Below, piece by piece: positions 12,774 to 23,137 of a DNA stretch of 64,000 nt (within the stretch, counting starts at the first letter, position 1; each line of letters begins with the position of its first letter). The DNA is from Laburnicola sp. R22_1 (taxonomy: Eukaryota > Ascomycota > Dothideomycetes > Pleosporales > Didymosphaeriaceae). A model generated the notes under the pieces. That model was not told where the DNA came from. It saw only the letters and a list, made by a program, of their open reading frames with translations, and made no database searches. Position numbers and translations under genes: made by a program. The stretch lies in NCBI GenBank assembly GCA_014281115.1, contig JACONQ010000018.1, forward strand, positions 1,364,001 through 1,428,000, in the 5' to 3' direction.

Positions 12774-13224
12774 TGTGCGCAATTGCCTTCAAGTGAATGA
12801 CTTCATTGGGATTCGTTATTACCACTAGCATTCAACTACGTCGCACAATTGGCAGACGCGGCGTTTGGGAAAGTCAGTCCCTTGCGCTTTCCCTCGACGG
12901 TTGGCTGGATCACAAGCGCTGTGTGGACGCGTCACTTTACACGTCTCAGATCCCGGTGAATGGGCAGTCACATCTAGTTGGAAGCAGCTATTCATGAAAG
13001 CCAAAAGAGGCCATCAGCACGTTGCCAACGTGCCGTCACTCAATTTCATTTCATGCCCATGCCAAAATTGCATGGAATGTAGATGACCTAATCTGCATCC
13101 ATTCAATCACTGGAAGGTAATGGACCCCAGAGTATAATGCAGACGCGGAAATTGAGATCCCCAGTCTCCTCCTTTACAGCCATGTTCTGCACCTTCGTCC
13201 TATAAGTCATCCTACTTCTTCGCC
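12774..13224. other. Intergenic, no gene seen
   Basis: Short stretch between the insert and the 3' end of REX3, without coding signal. Confidence 0.5.
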
Positions 13225-15207
13225 CTACTTCTTCGCTGCCTGATCACCATCTTCTGTTCCATCCCCTTCCACCTCCTCCAACTTTCGCTTCTCTGCCTTT
13301 TTGTCTTTGCCTGCGATTTTCGGCATCCCAATCATAGATGGCGCTGCAGGAGCTCCTGACGACGGAGGCATGCCTACAGGAAGCGGTGGATACACTCCAT
13401 CTTCCCTAATAGTCCATCCCTCATTCTGCAACCGCTTCCATCGCAGCCTGACCGTGAGTCGAATCAGCTCACCCGTAGTTTTGGCGTCCTCGTAACTATC
13501 GTGGCCTGCGGCGCCGCCTTGCTGGACGTCTAGGTCTAGATGTTGCTTGGCAAGAGTCTTGAGGCCGTGCCGATACGGAAGACCGGACCGAGTAGGATAG
13601 AGGATGACGGTGTCGACGATGGTAGGATGGATGAGACGAATGACGTTCAGGTCATTCTCGAGGGCATGGCCAAGGACGGGGGTTTTCGGCGACACATGGG
13701 CAAGAAAAAGGTCGCGTGCATCCTTGGGCGAGTCCACAATTCGGAGGTCCCTAAGATTGGGCTTCGGGGCTGCTGGATCGTATGGCTTTGCGTTGAGGAA
13801 CTGGTCCATTGTAACCCCCGACCATTGGGTGTTGAGATCTAGGATGTGGCCAAGCGGACGAACCAAAACGTCGATGAGCGGCCGATGGCCGGGCCATGAG
13901 ATTACTGTGAGTCGGAGAAGCTCAAAGCCCTGTGTCGTATAGCCCATCTCACAGTCGAAACAAACGGCAGTCTGTGGTTGGACTTTGTCGTTCTCTGGGG
14001 TCTTGATGAATGGCATAACAAGAGACATGCGCTTCACATCGGTGAACTTAAACACATGAGTATCACCTACCGTGCAGCCAGGCGAACCCACAGGCTCGTT
14101 GCAACAGGAATACTTTGGAGGTCCCGAGTCTTCGCCCTGTACTCTCTTAGGGTACGTTCTCTTGCCCCAGTGATAGTGGCACTTCCCACCCGTCGTGAGC
14201 GCGCCGTCTTCTTCTCTTCGCTCTGGGAAAGCCTGGAACCGTGTATTGCACCGGTCGCACACTTCCCAGAAGCCCGACAATTCCAGGGTCTTCCGACACT
14301 CTTCAATTTCCGCATGCGTGGGCTCCGTTGTAACAAAACCATGGGCTTCTAAGCTTGCTTCGGGAGCGAGCAAAGTCGAAAGAAAGATGACCTCTTCTTT
14401 CAAGCTCATGCCGGTGTCTACTTTCTTTGGCGGTGGTTTTTTCGGTTGATCCCCATTCTCTTTCGCAACAGCTTCTTTCCGGGCCTGGACCCATTGCTCG
14501 ATAGGCATCTTCTTGTAGGCGACCAGTCGCTGTTTTAGGACATTCTCGTAGACTGGGCCAGCCTCCCGGGCTATTTTCTCTTCTTCATCAACAGCGAGTT
14601 TTCTCAGCTGATTTGCACTCAAGTGCAAAGCTCTCGTTGCTGGTTTGACTGCTGTAGCGACTTTGCTGTTATGTGGAGTCATAAACTCGTACAATGCTTT
14701 TAGGAAAACGACCCTCTTTGGGAAAGACGTCGGTTCACTCTGAACTTTGCGTGGCTTCAAAGGCACTTCTACTTCAGGCTTTGGCTCTGTTTCTTTGCCA
14801 GCCTTCTTTGGTGGCGGTGAAATAGGCTTCGTTGCAGTGCGGGGGAGCGTGGGGCTAGCCTTGCCATTGCTTGGAGCCTGACCTAGATGAATGTTAGAGG
14901 GGTCTCTCTGCTGCAGTGTTTTCAGAGCCGTGTTCGATGCGTTGAACCCTGTATACACCTGCGGCTCTGTCGCCTCGCCCGGTGCTTCACTACGTAGCGC
15001 AATGGGCTGGTCAGCATCATGGTCAAGCCTCAAGCGTTTGGCAGGTGGCTGGTCGTTGAGCGAAGTTTGGCTGAAAGCGACTTCCGGTCTGTCTGCTTGT
15101 GGGTTCGCCTCCTCGTGGGAGAAGAAGCAGTGGGGAAACTCGCAGCTGCTGCCCGAAGGACACGCGACCTTCCCGAAGATCCTGGAGGAAGATGTCGACG
15201 GCCACAT
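13225..15207 (-). CDS. REX3: RNA exonuclease 3 (DEDDh family)
   Basis: Single exon, 660 residues. Near the N terminus a CCCH finger is visible (C16, C22, C27, H31), as in other Rex3 proteins. The middle is Lys/Pro-rich, and a second Cys/His cluster spans about 317-379 (CDRCNTRF, GGKCHYHW, SCCNEP). The exonuclease domain runs from about 415 to 590 with all DEDDh residues: D418 and E420 in FDCEMGYT, D519 in HALENDL, H569 and D574 in GHDSYEDAKTT. The tail is Lys/Glu-rich with nuclear-signal character. Yeast Rex3 processes the 3' ends of stable RNAs such as RNase MRP RNA. Start at 15207 is the only in-frame ATG before the CCCH finger. It is divergent from the lipase at 16032. Confidence 0.92.
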   Translation of the reverse strand: MWPSTSSSRIFGKVACPSGSSCEFPHCFFSHEEANPQADRPEVAFSQTSLNDQPPAKRLRLDHDADQPIALRSEAPGEATEPQVYTGFNASNTALKTLQQRDPSNIHLGQAPSNGKASPTLPRTATKPISPPPKKAGKETEPKPEVEVPLKPRKVQSEPTSFPKRVVFLKALYEFMTPHNSKVATAVKPATRALHLSANQLRKLAVDEEEKIAREAGPVYENVLKQRLVAYKKMPIEQWVQARKEAVAKENGDQPKKPPPKKVDTGMSLKEEVIFLSTLLAPEASLEAHGFVTTEPTHAEIEECRKTLELSGFWEVCDRCNTRFQAFPERREEDGALTTGGKCHYHWGKRTYPKRVQGEDSGPPKYSCCNEPVGSPGCTVGDTHVFKFTDVKRMSLVMPFIKTPENDKVQPQTAVCFDCEMGYTTQGFELLRLTVISWPGHRPLIDVLVRPLGHILDLNTQWSGVTMDQFLNAKPYDPAAPKPNLRDLRIVDSPKDARDLFLAHVSPKTPVLGHALENDLNVIRLIHPTIVDTVILYPTRSGLPYRHGLKTLAKQHLDLDVQQGGAAGHDSYEDAKTTGELIRLTVRLRWKRLQNEGWTIREDGVYPPLPVGMPPSSGAPAAPSMIGMPKIAGKDKKAEKRKLEEVEGDGTEDGDQAAKK

Positions 15208-16031
15208 GCTGCTTTACGACGACATATCATCTATTCCGATAAGTTAGTGGAACTATGGGTCTTTGCGCGGCACATACCCAAGAATGGAGATTTTGTGTTG
15301 GTTGAGGGTTCGAGCAAGTAAGTATACTGCGGGTAATAGCCGAAAGTTTGAGCAAATGGGTCCGATTTGACCGCGGCGCTTTGACCTCCAAGTGAGAGTG
15401 AAAACCTTAGATTTATGTGACTATCACCAAACCCGTCACAGCGCCTTTGACGGAAGCCAATAGCTCTGGTTGATGTAATTGCCGGGGTTTCAATGCTAAC
15501 TGATATCGAAGCAGCGCGGTGCGGTTAGCTGAAGGACATAAGCGCAGGGATCGCAGTAGTCTTTTTCCAATGTACGTCTGTAAACAGCAGCGGGTGAGTT
15601 CAAGGTCAAGGTGAGGTGAAGGCGTGGCGTCGACGAAGGCGTGGCGTCGACGAAGACGCCTCTACTAGTCCGTGCATACCCTGTGCCAAGACTTTCAGTG
15701 GCTGCGCGCCCGCGATCTGCGCGCGGTCTCAAGGGGCCGAGATGACGTACGCATACCCGAGGCGGAGTGAATTCGCATTCGCGTGCCTGCGCTGCCGAAG
15801 GAACCGGGTGGAATCTAAGTCCGACTCTTCGTCCTGACGATTGCTTTGTGCGCCAAGCGCGGATTTAACGTCTCAAGACAAGAGGGCGTACAATGCGCTT
15901 GTCCGGGCACGAAACCCCCCGGACGTGTTCCGGAGCTGAAGGATATATCATTGCTCTTGGTGCCGACGCTTCGCTGCAACATTCTCCTATTTATCTTTGA
16001 TACCTTCGCATATTAACATTCCCCTTGTACG
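15208..16031. promoter_or_regulatory. Divergent intergenic region REX3 / DUF676 lipase
   Basis: 824 bases between two outward-reading starts. A 15-base direct repeat (AGGCGTGGCGTCGAC) occurs twice in tandem at about 15620-15650. No other motif is assigned. Confidence 0.45.
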
Positions 16032-17417
16032 ATGGCCGGAAAAGCGGACCATCTTTGTGTTCTCGTCCATGGGTAAGTGCTTGTAGCACGACCCTAGGCG
16101 GCACCTTGCTGACTTGCTCTCTTCAGCCTCTGGGGAAACCCGCAGCACCTCGACTTCTTGCGCAACTCCCTCCGCGAAAAGTACGCCGAAGACAAGCTCC
16201 ATATCCTCGTCCCGAAACGCAACGCCGGTAGCTTCACCTACGATGGCATCGAAACCGGAGGCGAGCGCGTCGCAAACGAGATCGAAGAGGAACTGAAGGA
16301 ACTGAGCCAGGGCGGACATGAGGTCAAGAAAATCAGCATCATTGGATACTCGCTAGGTGGCTTGACTTCGCGTTATGCGATCGGTCTGCTGCACTCGAGA
16401 GGCTTGTTCGACAGGATTGAGCCTGTGCAATTCACCACCTTCGCGACGCCGCATCTCGGAGTGCGGACCCCCCGCCGTGGCTATCTCAGCAATGCGTACA
16501 ACGTACTGGGTGCGCGGGTATTATCCACAAGCGGGCGACAATTGTTCATGATCGATACCTTTCGAGACACTGGCCGTCCGTTGCTCTCTGTACTGGCGGA
16601 TGCTGATAGCATCTTCGTGCGCGGCCTCGCGCAATTCAAGCACCGAAGCTTATACGCAAATGTCATCAACGACAAAACAGTATCCTACTACACCGCCAGC
16701 ATCTCTCAGACAGATCCATTCGAACAACTCGACACTGTAAAAGTCAACTATCTCAACGGATATGAAGACGTTATTGTCGACTCTCGCAACCCGGTCTCCC
16801 CCAAGGATCCTGAAGCCCTGCCCGTTTTCCGCCAGCGCCTTTCCATCGGCACGCAAGCAGTCTTCCGGAAAGTACCCACTATCGCATTCTTATTGATTTT
16901 CATTCCTATCGGTACGAGTGTATTGCTCATCAATGCTGCTATCCAATCGGTACGCAGCCGCCAGCGAATACGACTACACGAGGCGGGAAAGACCGGCATC
17001 GATATCCAAGGATACCGCATCCCCGTCCTGATCAACTCGGCGCGTCAAGAAATAGAAGACATGTATGAAAACATGAACAACAGACAGGGACAAGACCATC
17101 TAGAAGCAGGACAAGAAGAAATGGCCTCGCCTACGCAGCAACGGACCTTCTCGTTCGCGAAGCACGCAGAGGATTCTGAGGCGGACTCGACTGCAGATGA
17201 AAAGGGCGAGATCCAGCTCGAGCTTCCGACATTGGCGCTCACTGAGTACCAGTTTAAGATGATTGAGCATTTGGATAACGTCGGCTTCAAGAAATACCCC
17301 GTCTACATTCATAACCATGGACACACTCATGCAGCCATTATTCGACGGATAGACAAGCCCAGTTTCGACGAGGGGCGGATCGTTGCTAGGCATTGGCTCG
17401 ATCACTTTGAACTCTAA
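16032..17417 (+). CDS. DUF676 serine lipase (Lpl1/Rog1-like)
   Basis: Two exons, 16032-16072 and 16127-17417, with a 54-base intron (GTAAGT..TTCAG) that splits the Gly codon of the HGLWGNPQHL motif; 443 residues. The alpha/beta-hydrolase fold shows HLCVLVHG at the start (oxyanion region), the nucleophile elbow GYSLGG with Ser at about residue 89, FATPHLGVR, and a late NHGHTHAAI that supplies the likely catalytic His. One hydrophobic segment (TIAFLLIFIPIGTSVLLI, about residues 258-276) fits membrane or lipid-droplet attachment. Yeast Lpl1 (YOR059C) is a lipid-droplet phospholipase with this organisation. Lpl1-like is the best call; the substrate is not shown by sequence. Confidence 0.88.
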
Positions 17418-18371
17418 ACACGTTTTTTCGCCTTTGTGTATTTCTTTTTCCTTTTGGCATACCAGCGATGGCGTATGGGCGCAATAAATTTTACAAGTCT
17501 CATGCATGAATGGGAGTTATGTTCGAATTCGCTTTGAAAGATTAGATTTCCTTACTGAGTGAGGGCGGAGTATTGATATTCTGTATTAGCAATAGGGGGG
17601 TTGTTTTAATACCTTGTCTTGGAGAGAGGTGATAGAGATGCACTTGTTCAGCTCTCTGATAATAAAGCTATTTCAAGTCTGAATCTAGTCTTGACTAGGT
17701 TCATGCAGCGTTTCATACGGTAACTGGCGACGGTAATTATCGACGCGCAGCCGACCTCTGAGTCGACTGGAGATACCAGCTGCATTCACTATACCGAGGA
17801 TTTGAAGATATGTCAATCGCGAGGATCACACGTACTTGGAACTAAGGGCTTGGGTGTGTGCTTCGAACACTAGATCTACAAGCCACGATGAGTACAAGTC
17901 CCTCGTCGAGTGGCTTCATCACAGCGACTCAGAAAGCTAATATTTGGTCAGATTATGTGATGTTGCCTTCCAAGACCTCGATGAGCCGAGGGAAGAAGAA
18001 AGAAAGGAAACCACGCTGGGAGATACATTTCAAGGCGGAGATCGATCAGGCCAAGCTCTAGAGTGTTATTGTTTATCATGTATCTCCTTGATATATCACC
18101 AGCATCTACTTGCACGTCTTAACACGCGATTCTCATTCTCCGTTTGGTACCCATATTCGATATCCCGGTGCCCATGCTATCGAACCACATCTCGCTGCCT
18201 TATGACGGAAGTTTCGAAAAAGGTCTCTTTACATCACCGTTACCACGTTCCACGACGAATTGCACAAGGACATCAGCTTCGCGATACACCCTAAGGAACA
18301 TCTCGCCCTGCATAAAACCCTGGACGTAACAGTGTCCAACGAAGATACACCCCGCCAGACCCATACACTAG
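17418..18371. other. Intergenic, no gene seen
   Basis: 3' flank of the lipase up to the transposon at 18374; only short frames. Confidence 0.5.
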
Positions 18372-18373
18372 TA

Positions 18374-20212
18374 CAGTCAACTCTCGTTATAACGATGTCC
18401 GTTTTAGCGATATCCTCGATATAGCGATATTTTTCGCTTGCACGGATTCAACTCCACACAATCTACCCCTGTATCCGATATTCAATATCTAATACCACTT
18501 CAGCGCCAAGTATCGTTATAGAAGCTATGGGCCGCAAGGGGATATCCAATCATGAGAGGAAGGCTCTCCGCGCCTGGGCCTTCTCTCAGCAACCACAGCC
18601 ACGACAGAAAGCTATCATCGCATGGTTTGAAGCTGAATTTGGCAGAAAGCTCTCCCAATCAACTGTATCTGAGTCTCTCGACGATCGCTTTCGACACCTC
18701 GACGCCCTACCTGCCTCCGCCTCCGCCTCCGCCTCCGCCTCCGGTACATCCATATCCGATACAGCCTACCGCTCACGAGCGGCTGCCTGGCCTCTGCTTG
18801 AGTCTATCCTGTATGAGTGGCAGCAGGGAATACAAGTGCGAGGGGACTAGTATCAGGCGATATACTTGCTGAGAAAGCTCGAGAGATCTGGCGTCAGATT
18901 CCAGCCTACCAGGGCCAGGCTATTCCTGAGTTCTCGTCTGGCTGGGTATCAAAATTCAAGCAGCGATATAGGATAGCAGAGGTTACACAGCACGGCGAGC
19001 AGAGCTCTGTACCAACGCAAACAGCAGCTGAGATGGTAGATGTACAGAACATCTGCATCCGATACCCAGACAGCGATATATTCAACATGGACGAGACTGG
19101 GCTATACTGGAGGTGGGCAATATTAAGAGGGCTAGCTACTGCCTTAATGCCTGGTGTTAAGAAAGATAAAGCTAGGGTATCTATCATGCTCTGCTGCAAC
19201 GCTACTGGTACTGAGCGCGTAGCACCATGGGTGATAGGAAAGTTAAAATAGCCTCGAGCTTTGCGAGGAGTTAATATATTAGCTATTGGCTGTGTCTGGG
19301 GGGCCTCTAAGAAGGGCTGGGTAAACACATCTATTATGGCTGAGTGGCTTGCTGCATTCTATAGCTATATTGGCTTAAGGAAGGTTGTTCTTCTTATGGA
19401 CAACTACTTGGCCCATCTTTCTGGCCTTTAACAATCGCCGCCTCCGTCTAATATCGCGATCCAGCTCTTACTAAAGAACTCAACAAGCATGTATCAGCCT
19501 CTTGATTAGGGTATTATCCAGAACTTCAAGACCTACTACTGGAGGCAGTGGCTAGCGTTCACGGTTAAACACTACAACCTTGGCCTTGATCTATTCAAAT
19601 TCATGACGATTCTCTATACGCTCCACTGGATAGCTGAATCATGGCTGCTCGATATTAAGGATACTACTATCCTACACTGCTACATCAAGAGCACGTGCAT
19701 CCCGAAGAGGTGGCTAGATCCTAGCTCTGGACTTGATAGAGAGGAGCCAATAGAGAGTCTATATTAGGCTGCTGCCCAGGCTGGCCAGATCCAGGATCCT
19801 ATGGCTATAGAGAACTTTCTCAATCCAGTAGATGAGGATTTAGAGGAGGAAGAGGAGGATACATCCCTACAGGATATCGTAGTTGCTCAGCTAGGGCTTG
19901 TTCAAGGATTAGAGGAAGAGGAGGAGGTGCTACCTCCTCCTGCTCCAAGCGTTGCAGAGGCTCTTCAGGCTGTACAGGTTCTACTCTGCTATTAGGAGTA
20001 TCAGGAGACTGTAAAGTATGAGGATATATCCTATATGAAGCGGCTAGAGAGGTCGTTGAAAGCTCAGTCAATCAGAAGTATGAGGCAGTCAACAATTTCG
20101 GAGTGGCTGCAAGTCCGCCAAGACTAGCTTAATAATCATCGATTAAACGATATTTCGATATAACGATAGAATTTGCTGTGCACGGATTAATCGTTATAAC
20201 GAGAGTTGACTG
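18374..20212 (+). mobile_element. Pogo/Fot-type DNA transposon, 1.84 kb, inactive
   Basis: Terminal inverted repeats beginning CAGTCAACTCTCGTTATA are perfect over about 23 bases at both ends and are flanked by TA (18372-18373 and 20213-20214), the target duplication of the Tc1-mariner superfamily. Subterminal regions carry further ATCG/CGATAT repeats. The interior holds a broken CENP-B-type transposase reading with the + strand. Confidence 0.9.
18527..20127 (+). pseudogene. Broken pogo-type transposase of the 18.4-kb element
   Basis: The frame opens with MGRKGISNHERKALRAWAF (helix-turn-helix, CENP-B N-terminal type), runs into a Ser-Ala run coded by a GCCTCC microsatellite (18711-18742), then shifts frame near 18843. 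The second frame contains the CENP-B DNA-binding part, then the DDE domain: NMDETGLYWRW, LLMDNYLAH and MYQPLD. In-frame stops at 19249, 19429, 19507, 19765 and 19993 (four TAG, one TAA) each replace what is normally Gln, so each fits a single C-to-T change, the direction made by RIP. The element cannot encode a working transposase. Confidence 0.88.
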
Positions 20213-20214
20213 TA

Positions 20215-20631
20215 TTGGAGTCTGGTCTGTTAGTCAGCGTGCCTCCAAGGGGCTAGGCCTTGTAGGGCCGAGGCATTGCGCTGCGCTAGTACGCATGCGC
20301 CTCAACGCGACGACGACGACTCCGGGTGCGTGTTCAGCCATGCTCTGTTCACTGTGAATACCTACGTGCGAGCGTGCCGTTGCCTTTGTTTGATTTTCTT
20401 TGGTCTTCTCGCCGCTGTCGCCTTTGGTAGAGCATCCGTACGACGACGGTGCTGCCCGGTGTCCCTGGAACGACGCCTCTAGCCAGCCCGAAACTCGTCG
20501 GCCTTCCGTTACGTCGCCGTCATCCTGCCCGCGCGCCCCTATGGATTGGCACCTCGCTGTCTTGTCGTCCTAGATAAGCGTACCACCGGTAGCTCGCCTC
20601 GTCGCATGCCCTGAAGCGTGAGCCCCCAACC
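20215..20631. promoter_or_regulatory. Promoter and 5' leader of PFA3
   Basis: 417 bases between the transposon end and the PFA3 ATG; GC-rich, no specific motif recognised. The element at 18.4 kb lies immediately upstream. Confidence 0.4.
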
Positions 20632-22516
20632 ATGGCCACGTTAGGGTCGCCGTCGCCGCCGCCATCGCCCTCGCGAGCCATGCGCCGCCGCGGGTGGGCC
20701 AGGAGGGTCGAGCGCTTTTGCTGCAACACCATCACCTACTTCCCGCTGGCCTTTGTGTACGGCGTGACGTCATGGGCCGTGTGGGTCGACGCAGGCATCG
20801 GCTTCGCGCCTTCCAAGAACCGTTGGACAGGTAGGCTACGCTTTCCCCATTGCGCGGCACAGCAGGCAATCCCCAAGGCCACTCGAGTCAGACGGGCTGA
20901 CCATTGTGATGTACATAGCCATCTTCTCCTCTGCGCTCGCCATCTTCCTCTACCTCATGCTCAACTGGAGCTACACGACCGCCGTCTTCACCGACCCGGG
21001 CTCGCCGCTGAACCTCAAGCATGGCTACAGTCATCTGCCAACACAGGAGGGAGGGGGCGTGCACTATACTTCATTCACCGTCAAGGCGTCGACGGGCGAC
21101 ATTCGCTACTGCAAGAAGTGCCAGGCGCAGAAGCCCGACCGCGCCCACCACTGCTCTACCTGCAAGCGCTGCGTCCTCAAAATGGACCATCACTGCCCGT
21201 GGCTCGCGACGTGCGTTGGCCTACACAACTACAAGGCTTTCCTGCTGTTCCTCATATACCTGACATTCTTCTGCTGGGTCTGCTTTGCCTCGACCGTCAC
21301 CTGGGTGTGGAGCGAGATGCTGAGCGATGGCCAGTACACCGAGTCGTTCATGCCGGTGAACTATGTTCTGCTTGCTGTTCTTTCTGGCATCATTGGTCTC
21401 GTCATCACCGGATTCACTGCCTGGCATTTGTGGTTGACCGTTCGAGGCCAGACGACGATTGAGAGCTTGGAAAAGACACGATACCTGTCGCCGCTGCGCA
21501 ACTCTATGAAAGCTCAACTCGCCGACCGTAACTATCTGGACGCGCAGGCCAACGGACGACTGAGCATCAGCGACCAGCTGCGCGAGATTCATGCCAATGC
21601 CCTTCCGGGTGTTACCAGGCCGGAGGAGGGAGAGGCCTCGCCCGCGCGTTCTTTTTCTCGCTCACCGGCGCCAACCAGTGCTCCTATGAGCAACGGCTAT
21701 TCACATCCAGCTCACCAGTCCTACGAACATCGTGAACGTCAGCAAAACTACGACCGTTACGAGTCCTACCTCGACGAACGGGACAACGAGCTCCTTCCGA
21801 ACGCCTTCGACTTGGGCTGGAAACGAAACATCGGCCATGTCTTCGGGCCCTCGATTCCCTTGTGGTTCGTTCCCATATGTAATACTACGGGAGATGGATG
21901 GGCATGGGAAGCAAGTCCAACGTGGCTAGCGGCGCGTGAGCGCATCAAGAACGAAAGAGAGGCGGAAGAAAGGCTTCAAAAGCAGCGTGAGCGCGATGCT
22001 GGCTGGGGCGTTGATTCTCCCACTGAAGCAGAGTTTAGGCGCAACGCACGAGTCTCCGAAGGTTGGCAGGTCAATCGGTTCTCACCACCCACACCCCGAC
22101 TGCCCCGAAGACCAGACTGGCAGGCCCCGCGCCGACACGGAGAGGAAGCCCGGTACCTGACCACCTCGAGCGGCATAGTATCGACGCCGCTGGAGGGCCG
22201 ACGCAGCCCGAGTAAAGCCGACCAAATTCTTGGCAGGGAGAACGGGATGTACGCAGATGGAGACGTACAACTGCAGCCGATCGACCGCCGGAAGTTTGAC
22301 CAGTACAATTACATCTCTGACGACGAGGAAGGCGATGACTACCAGATATCGAGCGACGAAGCGAGTGCGGACCAGCGCAATGCCAAGCTCGTGCCGCTGC
22401 CCAAGAACACCAACAACTGGAATGACATTCCCGATGACTTTCTAAGTGCGCCGCCCAGCCGAGAAAGAAAGCCGAAGCCCACTAAGGAGTGGGACGATTG
22501 GGGACAAGATGGCTGA
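20632..22516 (+). CDS. PFA3: DHHC palmitoyltransferase, Pfa3 type
   Basis: Two exons, 20632-20830 and 20892-22516, with a 61-base intron; 607 residues. ATG in a good context (ccATGG). Hydrophobic segments lie at about residues 33-55, 70-92, 185-205 and 215-240, giving the usual four-pass layout. The Cys-rich DHHC domain is intact: YCKKCQAQKPDRAHHCSTC, then KMDHHCPW with the acyl-accepting Cys168, then NYKAFLLFLIY. A TTxE-like motif (TTIE, after WLTVRGQ) follows the last membrane segment. The long cytosolic tail is charged and ends WDDWGQDG. Yeast Pfa3 palmitoylates the vacuolar fusion protein Vac8. The Pfa3 assignment rests on overall organisation; another DHHC paralogue is possible. Confidence 0.87.
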
Positions 22517-23137
22517 TTGCGTAATGGGCTCGCGCGGCACGAACGATATGCGTAAACGTAATAAAATGTATAGAGAAGAGTTCGGTTGGGCATATGACGG
22601 CGCATTGGGAGCGATGATTTGAACTCTACATACAGCGGGTTTTTTTGTATAGCATCGTGAGCGCGCTTCTTGTAGCATACGTTATGTTATATTCACATTG
22701 TGTTGTCCTCTTCTTGATTTGTACTTGTCTGTTTGGTGGTTTTGACGCTGTATTGGCGTTTGTGGAAGTGTGTGCGGGGGAAAGGGGATTTCACTGTGTA
22801 TGGATACTATGGAAGATCTTTCCTGCACGGATGGATGTCAAGTCTAGTTTTCTACGTCGCTTTCTCGCACCCTCCCATTGGTTGCTACTGGCGGCTTTAC
22901 GGCGAGTCTTTCCAGCGATTCTCTAGCAAGTCTCGAGAGGACATGGTTGACAAGGTGGGAATTGGCGAGCGGGAAAACTGATAGTATACATCCATCCATC
23001 CATCCATCCATACATCCTAGAGAAACCTCATTCGTACGGGTATAACGACCTCACTTAAATCTCTATTTTCGCCGCAATTCACTCCTATACACACTCCTAT
23101 ATATACAACCCCCACACAACCCACAACGCCGCAACCC
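22517..23137. other. Convergent 3' flanks
   Basis: Region between the ends of PFA3 and the Zn2Cys6 gene. An ATCC microsatellite occurs at 22989-23012; nothing else seen. Confidence 0.5.
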
